This document shows, one piece after another, positions 1-8,530 of a DNA stretch of 64,000 nt. Made by a program: the position numbers and the translations under genes. The stretch is from Pseudomonadota bacterium (lineage in GTDB: Bacteria > Pseudomonadota > Gammaproteobacteria > Burkholderiales > Casimicrobiaceae). Below the pieces are notes generated by a model. That model did not search any database. It saw only the letters and a program-made list of their open reading frames with translations, and was not told the origin of the DNA. Each line of letters opens with the position of its first letter. Within the stretch, counting starts at the first letter, position 1. The DNA lies in assembly GCA_018241745.1 (NCBI GenBank), contig JAFEDG010000157.1, positions 19,906 to 83,905 on the forward strand, given 5' to 3'.

Positions 1-1
1 C

Positions 2-103
2 GCGGCGCTGGGCGCGACCGTCGCGGCGCCACCGCAGTACTGGCGTTCCGCCCCGCGCGGCAGCGAGAAGGCGCTGGCGGGCGCGAAGATCGGCATGCGC
101 TAG
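2..103 (+). CDS. C-terminal end of an unidentified protein (5' end outside window)
   Basis: An open frame enters from the left edge and ends at a TAG. The 33 visible codons end almost uniformly in G or C, like the real genes around it, so it is probably coding. The visible tail includes PPQYWRSAPRG and ends KIGMR. I do not recognise the family. The stop codon is the first three bases of a REP-like palindrome, an arrangement seen at several other gene ends in this window. The gene converges on opgH with only 25 bases between the two stops. Confidence 0.5.
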   Translation, partial: AALGATVAAPPQYWRSAPRGSEKALAGAKIGMR

Positions 104-142
104 GGTCCGACCCTATTAATTATGTCAACTAGGGTCGGACCT
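101..142. repeat. REP-like palindromic element, two inverted units
   Basis: Two inverted units, TAGGGTCCGACCCTA (101-115) and TAGGGTCGGACCT (130-142), flank a short spacer containing ATTATGTCAA. Each full unit is itself a palindrome with one central base. The same core recurs at 6423, 41570 and 44363. The TAG that opens unit 1 is the stop of the plus-strand gene, and the TAG on the opposite strand of unit 2 is the stop of opgH. It resembles REP/BIME elements mobilised by REP-associated transposases; no such transposase is visible here. Confidence 0.85.
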
Positions 143-2603
143 GTTTGAGCCACGCGTGGAAGTGGAGCCACGACAAGGCACCGGCGTCGCCCAGCAGGCG
201 CGTCTTGCGGTCCGCGGGCAATGACCCGGGATCGCCGAGCAGTGCCCCGCGCGCAAGCTCCGCGCGATCGCGGCGCACGTTGAGCGGCAGGCGGCGACGA
301 TCCTGCGCGACGGCGCACGCGAGCGCGTTGACGAGCGGATCCAGCACCGCGGTTGCGAACGTCGCAGGTTCGGGCGTCGCGTCCAGATGCGCGTTCATCG
401 CGACGATCTCGGGCGGTGTGTGCACTTCCTCCGGGATCAGGAACAGCCCCGCGCGCCGCGCTGCGCGGCCCAGCGACACCCGGCTCGTGTAGACCGACAG
501 CGGGATCGACACGATCAGCGCGCCGGCCACCGGCGCGAGCCACCACATGAACGCGGGATTGAGCCACGTGACGAACGCGGCCCACGCGCAACCGAACAGC
601 GTCTGCATGCCGTGCTGCCGGATCGCGTAACCCCACGTCGTCGACGCATCGTCGCGCGCCGGCGACACCCAGCGGATCGTCAGGCCCGCGAGCGCGGACA
701 CGACGAAGCGCGTGTGGAACAGCATGCGGATCGGCGCGAACAGCATCGACAGCAGGATCTCGCCGAGCGCCGACAGCCACAGCCGGACGCGGCCGCCGAA
801 CAGCGGCGCCTGGCGTCCCGACAGCAACAGCACCGCCAGCACCTTGGGCAGGAACAGCAACGTGCCCGTCGCGAACACGAGCCGGATCGCCCACTCGGGT
901 CGCCACTCGGGCCACACCGGGAACATCTGGTAAGGCTGCGAGAAATACTCGGGCGGCACCAGCGTATTGAGCGCGAGCGCCGCCGTGGACAGCAGCAGGA
1001 ATGCGAACCACAGCGGCGCCGACAGGTAAGCCATCACGCCGGTCATGAACACGACGCGGTGCGCCGGGTGCAGCCCCTTCATCAAGGCGAGCCGGAAGTT
1101 CATCAGGTTGCCCTGGCACCAGCGCCGGTCGCGCTTCAGCTCGTCGATCAGGTTGGGCGGCATCTCCTCGTAGCTGCCGGGCAGGTCGTAGACGATCCAC
1201 ACGCCCCATCCGGCGCGCCGCATCAGCGCTGCCTCGACGAAGTCGTGCGACATGATCTCGCCCGACAGCGCGCCGCCGCCCGGCAGCCGGCCGAGCGCGC
1301 AATAGCGGATGAACGGCGCGACGCGGATGATCGCGTTGTGGCCCCAGTAGTGCGACTCGCCGAGCTGCCAGTAGTGGAGGCCCGCGGTGAAGATCGGGCC
1401 GTAGACGCCGGTGGCGAACTGCTGCGTGCGCGCATACAGCGTCTCGCGTCCGGTCGCCTTCGGCGCCGTCTGCAGGATGCCGGTTTCCGGATTCGCCTCC
1501 GCGAGCCGCACGAGCGTCGCGAGGCAGTCCCCGGTCATCACGCTGTCCGCATCGAGCACGACCATGTAGCGGTAGTCGCGGCCCCAGCGCCGGCACCAGT
1601 CCGCGACGTTGCCGCTCTTGCGCTTGATCCGGTGCGGCCGCCAGCGATAGAACAGGTGGCCGAAGCCGTCGACGGCGCGGCAGACGTTGAACCACGCCTC
1701 GAGCTCGGCGACGCGGATGTCGGGATTGGCGCTGTCCGACAGCACGAAGAAGTCGAAGTGCTGCAGCATGCCCGCGCGCTGCACGGACTCGTACGTCGCG
1801 CGCAGGCCGGCGAACACGCGCGCGACGTCCTCGTTCGCGATCGGCATGATGACCGCGGTGCGCGCGTCGGCGGCGATGGGTGCGGCGGGCGCGGCGGTGC
1901 GCGAGATCGCCCAGCGGTCGCCGCCCTTGAACAGCACGAAGAATCCGGCAAGCGCGGTCCAGAACCCGGCCGACACCCAGCCGAACAGGATCGCGAACAG
2001 GACGAGGATGGGCACTTCGATCAGCGCGCCGCCGTGGTAAGGCAGCACGGTGCGCATCAGGTCGGTGGCGAGCCATGTCTGGCCGAGGATCAGCGCGACG
2101 AGGCCGAGCCGACGGTGCCAGCCGACCGGGTGCCAGTCGTCGCCGGGCGCCCGCTTGGTCTCGCCGGGCAGCGGCTTGCGCTTGCGGCGCCACATGCCGG
2201 CGACGCGGCCGGTCAGCCATTCGCTGGGGGCCATCGACGTGCGGGCGAGCGGCGGTGCCGTCGCGAGGCCCGCATCGCGGCGCGCCAGCGGCCGCGCGGC
2301 CAGCGGCCGCCCATCCAGCGCGCCGTCGATGCGCGCGCGCACCGATACGCGCGCCGGGTCGTCGGCCGGCGTGTCGCCCTCGTTGCGCGTGGGTTCCGGG
2401 TCCGCAGGGTCCGCGGCGGCCAGCGCGGCGTGCATCGCCGCAAGCGCACCCGCAGCGCTGTCGTCGCCCGCCGTGCGCGCCGCGATGTCGGCGCGCAGCG
2501 CTTCCGCGCGCGTGCCGGTCACGCCCAGCGCAGCCAGGTAGCGCGCGACGACGTCCTGCGGCCGCGGCGCGTGGCTCAACCCGGCGGCAGCAGGTAGCTC
2601 CAT
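129..2603 (-). CDS. opgH: Glucans biosynthesis glucosyltransferase H
   Basis: OpgH (MdoH) is the inner-membrane beta-glucosyltransferase that builds the backbone of osmoregulated periplasmic glucans from UDP-glucose. The 824-residue product is close to the usual 850 residues. It has N-terminal membrane segments after residue 150, a family-2 glycosyltransferase core with the VLDADSVM acidic motif and a RRWCQGN motif (the Q/RW signature), then several C-terminal membrane helices. I chose the ATG at 2603 (MELPAAAG), which overlaps the end of opgG by 28 bases, indicating translational coupling. The last residues QVRP and the TAG stop lie inside the REP-like element, so the element may have altered the natural C-terminus. 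Confidence 0.95.
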   Translation of the reverse strand: MELPAAAGLSHAPRPQDVVARYLAALGVTGTRAEALRADIAARTAGDDSAAGALAAMHAALAAADPADPEPTRNEGDTPADDPARVSVRARIDGALDGRPLAARPLARRDAGLATAPPLARTSMAPSEWLTGRVAGMWRRKRKPLPGETKRAPGDDWHPVGWHRRLGLVALILGQTWLATDLMRTVLPYHGGALIEVPILVLFAILFGWVSAGFWTALAGFFVLFKGGDRWAISRTAAPAAPIAADARTAVIMPIANEDVARVFAGLRATYESVQRAGMLQHFDFFVLSDSANPDIRVAELEAWFNVCRAVDGFGHLFYRWRPHRIKRKSGNVADWCRRWGRDYRYMVVLDADSVMTGDCLATLVRLAEANPETGILQTAPKATGRETLYARTQQFATGVYGPIFTAGLHYWQLGESHYWGHNAIIRVAPFIRYCALGRLPGGGALSGEIMSHDFVEAALMRRAGWGVWIVYDLPGSYEEMPPNLIDELKRDRRWCQGNLMNFRLALMKGLHPAHRVVFMTGVMAYLSAPLWFAFLLLSTAALALNTLVPPEYFSQPYQMFPVWPEWRPEWAIRLVFATGTLLFLPKVLAVLLLSGRQAPLFGGRVRLWLSALGEILLSMLFAPIRMLFHTRFVVSALAGLTIRWVSPARDDASTTWGYAIRQHGMQTLFGCAWAAFVTWLNPAFMWWLAPVAGALIVSIPLSVYTSRVSLGRAARRAGLFLIPEEVHTPPEIVAMNAHLDATPEPATFATAVLDPLVNALACAVAQDRRRLPLNVRRDRAELARGALLGDPGSLPADRKTRLLGDAGALSWLHFHAWLKQVRP

Positions 2604-4132
2604 GTCTCCGTCAGCGAGCCGGCCGCGTTGCGCAGGAATGCGCGCAGCTCGAGCGGCTTCTCGTCGTCCTGCCGGCGCACGCGCAGCAGCAGCCGCGCGC
2701 CGTGCGTCTCGTCGTTGCGCACGACGCTGACGTCGACGATGTCCGCGTTGGCGATGGCCGTGACCACCGGGTCGATCCTGGCCGTCGGCGCGAGCGCCGC
2801 GAGCGCCGGGCCCGCGAAGTCGACGACGAAATCGAGCGTGTTGTCGTTGCCGCGCCGGTACGCGTGCCCGCGCCGCGTCTGGATCACCGACGCCTGCGGG
2901 CTGCGCATCTCGTTGTCCATCTGCCACAGCAGCCGGTACTCGTGGTCGATCGGCTCGCGCGGGCCCGGCAGCGTCGCGGGCACCCAGTAGGCGACGATGT
3001 TGTCGTTGGTCTCGTCGGGCGACGGGATCTGCACGAGCTCGACGCGCCCGGCCTCGAACTTCACGCGCGGCTGTACCCACAGGCTCGGCCGCTTCTCGTA
3101 GTGCGCGTCCAGGTCCTCGTAGCGATTGAACGCGCGCTCGCGCTGCTGCAGGCCGAAGCCCGCCGGGTTGCTGAGCGCGAACGAGCTCACCGACAGCCGC
3201 TTCGGATTCGTCAGCGGGCGCGCGATCCATTCGCCGGTGGCCGACTGGATCGCGAGCGTGTCCGAATCGTGGACCTGCGGCCGGTAGTCGGTGGCCGGCG
3301 CCGGCTGCGTGCTGCCCGACAGGAACATGCTCGTCAGCGGCGCGATGCCGAGCTTCGTCACCGGCGCACGCAGGAACACGCGCTCGCGCACGTCGACGAT
3401 CGTGTCCGTGCCGGGCCGCAGGATGAAGCGGTAGGCGCCGGTCACGCGCCGCGAGTCGAGCAGCGCATAGATCGTGAGCTCGGTCGCGTCCGCGCTCGGG
3501 CGCACGAGCCAGAACTCGGTGAACACCGGGAACTCCTCGCCCGATTGCAGCGCCGTGTCGACGGCGAGCCCGCGCGCGGACAGCCCGTAGCGCTGGCCGC
3601 GACCCAGCGCCCTGAAGTACGACGCGCCGAGGAACACGAGCACCTCGTCCTTGGCGCGCGGCGTGTTGAGCGCGTACTGGACGCGGAACCCCGCGAACCC
3701 TGGAAAGCGCACGGATGTGTTGCCGGGTGGCGTGCGACCGTAGTCGAACTGGTCGCGCGAATAGGGGACTTCGGCCACCTTGTCGCCGACGACCTCGTTG
3801 ATGTGCACGGGCCGGTCGAAGCGGAAGCCGGGGTGGAAGAACTGGACCTCGAAGGGCAGCTTCTCGGCGCGCCACAACGAGCGCTCGGGCCGGAAGCGGA
3901 TTTCGCGATACTGGTCGTAATCCCAGGCGAGCCACTCGTTGGGCAGCTTGGCCGTCGGCGGCACGTAGGGCTGCGACGCGAGCGCGCGCGCGCGGCGCTC
4001 GACGTCGTCGAAACCGAACGCGTGGGCGGTGCCGGCGGCAGCCACAAGGACCAACAGGGCGGACAGCGCGGGCGCGACGGCGCGCGCGCGGCGGTGAAGC
4101 GGGAAAAGGCTGACGAGCACGAAATCGACCAT
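2576..4132 (-). CDS. opgG: Glucans biosynthesis protein G
   Basis: OpgG (MdoG) is the periplasmic partner needed to make and branch osmoregulated periplasmic glucans. The 518-residue product (E. coli form 511) starts with a cationic, hydrophobic signal peptide and a likely cleavage after TAHA, giving a mature start of FGFDDV. Typical family stretches follow, such as NEWLAWDYDQYREIRF and HINEV. The start is the ATG at 4132 (MVDFVL); no strong ribosome site is visible there. It is the first gene of an opgGH operon and overlaps opgH. Confidence 0.95.
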   Translation of the reverse strand: MVDFVLVSLFPLHRRARAVAPALSALLVLVAAAGTAHAFGFDDVERRARALASQPYVPPTAKLPNEWLAWDYDQYREIRFRPERSLWRAEKLPFEVQFFHPGFRFDRPVHINEVVGDKVAEVPYSRDQFDYGRTPPGNTSVRFPGFAGFRVQYALNTPRAKDEVLVFLGASYFRALGRGQRYGLSARGLAVDTALQSGEEFPVFTEFWLVRPSADATELTIYALLDSRRVTGAYRFILRPGTDTIVDVRERVFLRAPVTKLGIAPLTSMFLSGSTQPAPATDYRPQVHDSDTLAIQSATGEWIARPLTNPKRLSVSSFALSNPAGFGLQQRERAFNRYEDLDAHYEKRPSLWVQPRVKFEAGRVELVQIPSPDETNDNIVAYWVPATLPGPREPIDHEYRLLWQMDNEMRSPQASVIQTRRGHAYRRGNDNTLDFVVDFAGPALAALAPTARIDPVVTAIANADIVDVSVVRNDETHGARLLLRVRRQDDEKPLELRAFLRNAAGSLTETWSYLLPPG

Positions 4133-4252
4133 CCATCGCCCCGGAGCGAGGCGGAACGGGGCGCCAGTGTAACGCGCCGCAGCATCGCGATTTCGGGGCG
4201 CGTACGAAAATGACTTGCCCCGGCGCCGCGCCGTCCCCACCTCGCCACGACC

Positions 4253-4780
4253 ATGCCCTTTGCGTACTACGCGCGGCTCACCACCGCGCAGCAGAAGACC
4301 TACCGGCAGAGCGACCGCATCACGACGCTGGCGCTGCCGCCCGGGGTTGCCGCGGCGCCGTCCGTGGTGGGCATCGAGGCGGCGCTCGCCGCCGCGGACC
4401 GGCGGGCGACGGAACGCCACGCTCAGGCGCTGGCGGATGCGCTGGTGGCGGGTTTCGGCGTGCCACCGCTCGCGATCCGCGTGCTGGCGCAACGCCCCTC
4501 CGACGACTACGGCGAGCTGCACGGGTTGTACGACCCGCGCGAGGACGCGCCGCCGGCGTCGATCACGCTGTGGATGCGTACGGCGGCGAAGGGCAATGTC
4601 GTCGCGTTCCGCAGCTTCCTGCGCACGCTGGTCCACGAGTTCTGCCACCACCTCGACTACGAGCACTTCAAGCTCGACGAGACGTTCCATACCGAAGGCT
4701 TCTACAAGCGCGAGGCCAGCCTCGCCAACGCGCTGTTCGCGGCGGCCGGCATGCCGCCACCGGCGCGGAAGCCGGTATAA
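4253..4780 (+). CDS. Small putative zinc metallopeptidase (HEFCHHLD motif)
   Basis: A 175-residue soluble protein of a conserved but, to my knowledge, uncharacterised type. Residues 128-132 form an HEXXH zinc-binding motif (HEFCH, followed by HLDYE), the hallmark of zincin-type metallopeptidases. Downstream histidine and glutamate residues (FHTEGFYKRE) could supply the third ligand. There is no signal peptide, so the protein should be cytoplasmic. Its last codons and TAA stop overlap a perfect TATAAT hexamer that probably serves the following ahcY leader. The peptidase role is inferred only from the motif; substrate unknown. Confidence 0.75.
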   Translation: MPFAYYARLTTAQQKTYRQSDRITTLALPPGVAAAPSVVGIEAALAAADRRATERHAQALADALVAGFGVPPLAIRVLAQRPSDDYGELHGLYDPREDAPPASITLWMRTAAKGNVVAFRSFLRTLVHEFCHHLDYEHFKLDETFHTEGFYKREASLANALFAAAGMPPPARKPV

Positions 4781-4781
4781 T
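4776..4781 (+). promoter_or_regulatory. Candidate -10 box (TATAAT) for ahcY
   Basis: A perfect TATAAT overlaps the stop codon of the preceding gene. Transcription starting about 7 bases downstream would begin at about 4788, just before the first base-paired stem of the SAH riboswitch (4790), which fits well. No clear -35 box is seen at the usual spacing. Confidence 0.6.
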
Positions 4782-4787
4782 CGCGGC

Positions 4788-4885
4788 GTCCCCGAGGAGC
4801 GCTGCAATTCGGCGCGCGTCCCGCTTGCGAGCGGCACGCGACCCGCCGACCCAGGCTCGGGGAGGGCGCCCGCCCGGCGGGCCCC
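4788..4885 (+). promoter_or_regulatory. S-adenosylhomocysteine (SAH) riboswitch
   Basis: The leader of ahcY carries the conserved core of the SAH riboswitch: CCCCGAGGAGCGCTGCAA from 4790 and CCCAGGCTCGGGG up to 4862. Bases 4790-4796 pair with 4856-4862 to form stem P1, and a GC-rich hairpin lies between. A further hairpin-forming GC stretch (about 4867-4883) may be part of the expression platform. The class is known to sense SAH and activate SAH-recycling genes, which matches the gene it precedes. Confidence 0.92.
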
Positions 4886-4985
4886 ACGGCCCCAACCGCG
4901 CTCGTTGAACCGCGACCTTCGTGCGCGGTCGGCGAGGCAGACCCCCGTCGATTCGCGCAAGGTCGCTCGTTAAGGAGTGACGAAC

Positions 4986-6425
4986 ATGAACATCGCAGTC
5001 GAGAAGGGCGTCCAGGATTTCAAGGTCGCCGACCTGTCGCTGGCCGCCTGGGGGCGCAAGGAAATCCTGATCGCCGAGACCGAGATGCCCGGCCTGATGG
5101 CGATCCGCAGGGAGTTCGCCGCCAGCCAGCCGCTGAAGGGCGCGCGCATCGCCGGTTCGCTGCACATGACGATCCAGACGGCCGTGCTGATCGAGACGCT
5201 GCAGGCGCTCGGCGCGGAGGTGCGCTGGGCCTCCTGCAACATCTACTCGACGCAGGACCACGCGGCCGCGGCGATCGCCGAGCGCGGCACGCCGGTGTTC
5301 GCGTACAAGGGCGAGTCGCTGAAGGACTACTGGGACTACACGCACCGGATCTTCGAATGGGGCCACGGCGTGAGCCCGGTCAGCACGCCGAACATGATCC
5401 TCGACGACGGTGGCGACGCGACGCTGCTCGTGCATCTCGGCACCGTCGCCGAGAAGGACCGCACCGTCATCGCCAACCCGGGCAACGAGGAGGAATTCGC
5501 GCTGTACGCGGCGATCGCCGAGCGCCTCGCCGTCGACCCGACGTTCTACTCGCGGATCAAGGCCAACATCAAGGGCGTCACCGAAGAGACCACGACCGGC
5601 GTCAAGCGGCTGTACCAGATGCACAAGGAAGGCCGGCTGGGCTTCCCCGCCATCAACGTCAACGACTCGGTGACGAAGTCCAAGTTCGACAACCTGTACG
5701 GCTGCCGCGAATCGCTCGTCGACGGCATCAAGCGCGCGACCGACGTGATGGTCGCGGGCAAGATCGCGCTGGTGAACGGCTACGGCGACGTCGGCAAGGG
5801 ATCGGCGCAGGCGCTGCGTGCGCTGTCGGCGCAGGTGTGGGTGGCGGAGGTCGACCCGATCTGCGCGCTGCAGGCGGCGATGGAAGGCTATCGCGTCGTC
5901 ACGATGGACTATGCGGCGGACAAGGCGGACATCTTCGTCACGGCCACCGGGAACGTGGACGTCATCACGCTGGCGCACATGCAACGGATGAAGAACAACG
6001 CGATCGTCTGCAACATCGGGCACTTCGACAACGAGATCGACGTCGCGGGCCTGAAGACGATGAAGTGGGAGAACATCAAGCCGCAGGTCGACCACGTGAT
6101 CTTCCCCGACGGCAAGCGGATCATCCTGCTCGCCGAAGGACGCCTCGTGAACCTCGGCTGCGCGACGGGCCATCCGTCGTACGTGATGTCGAGCTCGTTC
6201 GCCAACCAGGTGATGGCGCAGATCGAGCTGTGGCAGGACGCGCAGGCGTCGGCGAAGAAGTACCCGGTCGGCGTCTACGTGCTGCCGAAGCACCTCGACG
6301 AGAAGGTGGCGCGGCTGCAGCTGTCGATGCTCGGCGCGCAGCTGACCGAGCTCACGCCGCGGCAGGCCGGCTACATCGGCGTCGACGTCGACGGGCCGTA
6401 CAAGCCGGACACGTACCGATACTAG
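4986..6425 (+). CDS. ahcY: Adenosylhomocysteinase (SAH hydrolase)
   Basis: AhcY splits S-adenosylhomocysteine into adenosine and homocysteine with bound NAD, removing the product inhibitor of methyltransferases. The 479-residue protein matches the long bacterial form. It shows the substrate region ([15 protein letters not shown]), the NAD-binding glycine motif [10 protein letters not shown] and the family C-terminus ending KPDTYRY. The ATG at 4986 has a good ribosome site (TAAGGAG, 8 bases upstream); a GTG 9 bases earlier is in frame but badly placed. A SAH riboswitch controls it, and metF follows two genes later, so this is a methyl-cycle operon. Its TAG stop is the first triplet of a REP-like element. 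Confidence 0.98.
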   Translation: MNIAVEKGVQDFKVADLSLAAWGRKEILIAETEMPGLMAIRREFAASQPLKGARIAGSLHMTIQTAVLIETLQALGAEVRWASCNIYSTQDHAAAAIAERGTPVFAYKGESLKDYWDYTHRIFEWGHGVSPVSTPNMILDDGGDATLLVHLGTVAEKDRTVIANPGNEEEFALYAAIAERLAVDPTFYSRIKANIKGVTEETTTGVKRLYQMHKEGRLGFPAINVNDSVTKSKFDNLYGCRESLVDGIKRATDVMVAGKIALVNGYGDVGKGSAQALRALSAQVWVAEVDPICALQAAMEGYRVVTMDYAADKADIFVTATGNVDVITLAHMQRMKNNAIVCNIGHFDNEIDVAGLKTMKWENIKPQVDHVIFPDGKRIILLAEGRLVNLGCATGHPSYVMSSSFANQVMAQIELWQDAQASAKKYPVGVYVLPKHLDEKVARLQLSMLGAQLTELTPRQAGYIGVDVDGPYKPDTYRY

Positions 6426-6508
6426 GTCCGACCCTATTTATTATGTCAAATAGGGTCGGACCCTATTTTCTGGCCACGCCGGCCGCGAAAAATAGGGTCG
6501 GACCCTGG
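6423..6508. repeat. REP-like palindromic element, three units
   Basis: Three copies of the core palindrome: TAGGTCCGACCCTA (6423-6436, one G missing), TAGGGTCGGACCCTA (6451-6465) and TAGGGTCGGACCCT (6493-6506). The first two are inverted relative to each other around a spacer containing TTATGTCAAA, nearly identical to the spacer of the element at 101. The TAG of the first unit is the ahcY stop codon. The element lies inside the ahcY–metF gene string and could form stable hairpins in the mRNA. Confidence 0.85.
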
Positions 6509-6516
6509 AGACCGTC

Positions 6517-6873
6517 ATGCTGATTCGCTTCCTGCTCGCCTGGCTCATCAACGCGGTCGCGCTGTTCCTGCTGCCTTACGTCGACCCGTGGGTCACGGTG
6601 GCGAGCCCGCGCGCCGCGATGATCGCCGCGCTCGTGCTGGGCCTCATCAACGCACTGGTGCGGCCGATCTTCGTGCTGCTGACGCTGCCGGTGACGATCC
6701 TCACGCTGGGCCTGTTCCTGTTCATCCTGAACGGCTTCCTGTTCTGGGCGGTGGCGCACTGGGTCGAGGGCTTCACGGTCACCGGGTTCTGGGCCGCCGT
6801 GCTCGGCGCGATCATCTACAGCATCATCTCGTGGGCGCTCTCCGCGCTGTTGCTGAAGAGCCGGAAGGCCTGA
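6517..6873 (+). CDS. Phage-holin-family (YvlD-like) small membrane protein
   Basis: A 118-residue protein that is almost entirely membrane-embedded, with about four hydrophobic segments (LLAWLINAVALFLLPY, AAMIAALVLGLINALV, ILTLGLFLFILNGFLFW and a C-terminal one). The family name comes from weak similarity to holins; chromosomal members are widespread and no lysis role is established. In betaproteobacteria it commonly sits between ahcY and metF, as here. It starts 9 bases after a REP-like element and ends 10 bases before metF. The family assignment is fairly safe; function unknown. Confidence 0.85.
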   Translation: MLIRFLLAWLINAVALFLLPYVDPWVTVASPRAAMIAALVLGLINALVRPIFVLLTLPVTILTLGLFLFILNGFLFWAVAHWVEGFTVTGFWAAVLGAIIYSIISWALSALLLKSRKA

Positions 6874-6883
6874 CGCGACGCGC

Positions 6884-7711
6884 ATGCCGGCGATCAGCCT
6901 CGAGTTCTACCCGCCGCGCACGCCGGAAGGCGTGGCCAAGCTCGCCGGCACGCGCGCGGCACTGCGCAGCGTGCAGCCGGCGTTCTGCTCGGTGACGTTC
7001 GGGGCGGGCGGGTCGACGCGCGAAGGTACGCTCGCCACGGTGATGGACTTCCGCGCCGACGGGTTCGACGCCGCGCCGCACCTGTCGTGCATCGGAGCGA
7101 CGCGCGACAACATCCGCGCCGTGCTCGACCAGTACCGTGCCGCGGGGATCCGCCACATCGTCGCGCTGCGCGGCGACCTGCCGTCGGGCACCGGTGCGAT
7201 CGGCGATTTCCGTTACGCGAACGACCTGGTCGCGTTCATCCGTGCGGAAACGGGCGACTGGTTCCACATCGACGTCGCCGCGTATCCGGAGGTCCACCCG
7301 CAGGCGAAGAGCCCCGGCGACGACCTCGCGCGCTTCAAGGCAAAGGTCGACGCCGGCGCGAACGGCGCGATCACGCAGTACTTCTTCAACGACGAGGCGT
7401 ACTGGGCGTTCGTCGATGCCGCGACGAAGGCGGGCGTCGGCGTCCCGATCGTGCCCGGCATCATGCCGATCGCCAGCGCGAGCGGGCTCGCGCGCTTCTC
7501 CGACAACTGCGGCGCCGAGATCCCGCGGTGGATCCGTCGCCGGCTGGAAGGCTTCGGCGACGACGCGAAGTCGATCCGCGCGTTCGGGCTCGACGTCGTC
7601 ACCGCGCTGTGCGAACGGCTCGTCGCGCGCGGCGCGCCCGGACTCCACTTCTACACGCTGAATCAGGCCGCGCTGACCGCCGAGATCGTGCGGCGGCTCG
7701 GGGGCTCCTGA
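6884..7711 (+). CDS. metF: 5,10-methylenetetrahydrofolate reductase
   Basis: MetF reduces methylenetetrahydrofolate to methyltetrahydrofolate using FAD, providing the methyl group for methionine synthesis from the homocysteine released by AhcY. The 275-residue barrel protein shows family stretches near the N-terminus (SLEFYPPRTPEG, SVTFGAGGSTREGT), the central RGDLP segment, and QYFFNDEAYWAF and PGIMPI motifs. It starts 10 bases downstream of the holin-family gene. With ahcY it closes the methyl cycle, and it may share the riboswitch-controlled transcript unless the REP-like hairpins stop transcription. Confidence 0.96.
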   Translation: MPAISLEFYPPRTPEGVAKLAGTRAALRSVQPAFCSVTFGAGGSTREGTLATVMDFRADGFDAAPHLSCIGATRDNIRAVLDQYRAAGIRHIVALRGDLPSGTGAIGDFRYANDLVAFIRAETGDWFHIDVAAYPEVHPQAKSPGDDLARFKAKVDAGANGAITQYFFNDEAYWAFVDAATKAGVGVPIVPGIMPIASASGLARFSDNCGAEIPRWIRRRLEGFGDDAKSIRAFGLDVVTALCERLVARGAPGLHFYTLNQAALTAEIVRRLGGS

Positions 7712-7747
7712 CGGGCGCGGGCGCGCGAGGTCGCCGCCGACGGCGCC

Positions 7748-8482
7748 TCAGGCCGAGCGGCCGCCGTAGCGGAAGCTCGTCAGCTCGATCGACGTGTTCT
7801 GCGCGCGGATGGCCATCGCCTGCGGCCCGTCGCCGCGCTCCATGTACGTGGCCTGCTTGAACATCTTGACCATCGCCCCGGCCGCTTCCGACCACCATGT
7901 GATGTAGTTGCAGTTGGTGGGGAAGCGGAACGGGTTGTTGTCGTCGACCGACATCAGCGTGCGCATCGCGAGCACGTCGAACGTGCCGGCCGGCACCGTC
8001 ACCGACTGGAAGCCGCCGACGCGCACCGTGCGCTCGATGGTGCTGGGGAAGCCGGTTTGCGCGTTCGGCGTCCGCAGGCTCTGCCGCCATGACGAGCCGT
8101 CGGTGAGCGGGAACTGGTAGCGGATCAGCGGTGGCGTGAACACGCGCGTCTCGTCCGGGTCGTACACGGCGCCGGAAGCGACAACGCCGGGCGCGAGCCA
8201 GTGCTCGACGCGCTGGAAATTGACGTGGCCTTCGCCGGTCACCTGCACCTGGATGTCCTGCGGCGCGACCGCGGTGACGACCCACGTTTCAGTCCACACG
8301 ACCGGCAGCCGGAAGCCGTCCCGGCAGCTGTAGACCCAGCGGTCGCCGACCTTCACGTCGGGCGCGGGCAGCGGCGCGCCGCTCGCGCCGCTCGTGGGTT
8401 GGCTGAACCCGCCGCAGCCGGCCAGCGCCAGTGCAGCAGCGCCGCCGAGCCATTGCCGGCGGAGCGGATCGAATCGATACAT
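7748..8482 (-). CDS. Putative outer-membrane or periplasmic lipoprotein
   Basis: A 244-residue protein with a positively charged N-terminus, a hydrophobic stretch and a lipobox (LALAGC) at about residue 20, so it is expected to be lipid-modified; lgt itself lies 5 kb away. The mature part is beta-rich with a repeated pattern (VKVGDRWVYSC, VPAGTFDVLAMRT) typical of conserved lipoproteins of unknown role. The ATG at 8482 is preceded by AAGGAG at a good distance and is preferred over an upstream in-frame start. The function is not known. Confidence 0.75.
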   Translation of the reverse strand: MYRFDPLRRQWLGGAAALALAGCGGFSQPTSGASGAPLPAPDVKVGDRWVYSCRDGFRLPVVWTETWVVTAVAPQDIQVQVTGEGHVNFQRVEHWLAPGVVASGAVYDPDETRVFTPPLIRYQFPLTDGSSWRQSLRTPNAQTGFPSTIERTVRVGGFQSVTVPAGTFDVLAMRTLMSVDDNNPFRFPTNCNYITWWSEAAGAMVKMFKQATYMERGDGPQAMAIRAQNTSIELTSFRYGGRSA

Positions 8483-8530
8483 GCTTGTTCTCCTTGGGCG
8501 CACGGTGCGCGACACGAACCGGAGCCTAGC

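Noticed and set aside
100..4136. Very long open frames on the wrong strand or frame across opgG–opgH and other genes
   Set aside because: They are composition artefacts of GC-rich DNA: Arg/Ala/Pro-rich with no family motif, and real genes with clear families occupy the same DNA.
4863..4985. Intrinsic terminator directly before ahcY
   Set aside because: GC-rich hairpins are present but no T-run follows; control of this leader more likely acts through the riboswitch on another platform.
6517..6873. Prophage remnant suggested by the holin-family name
   Set aside because: No other phage gene is nearby, and this gene type is a stable chromosomal neighbour of metF in betaproteobacteria.
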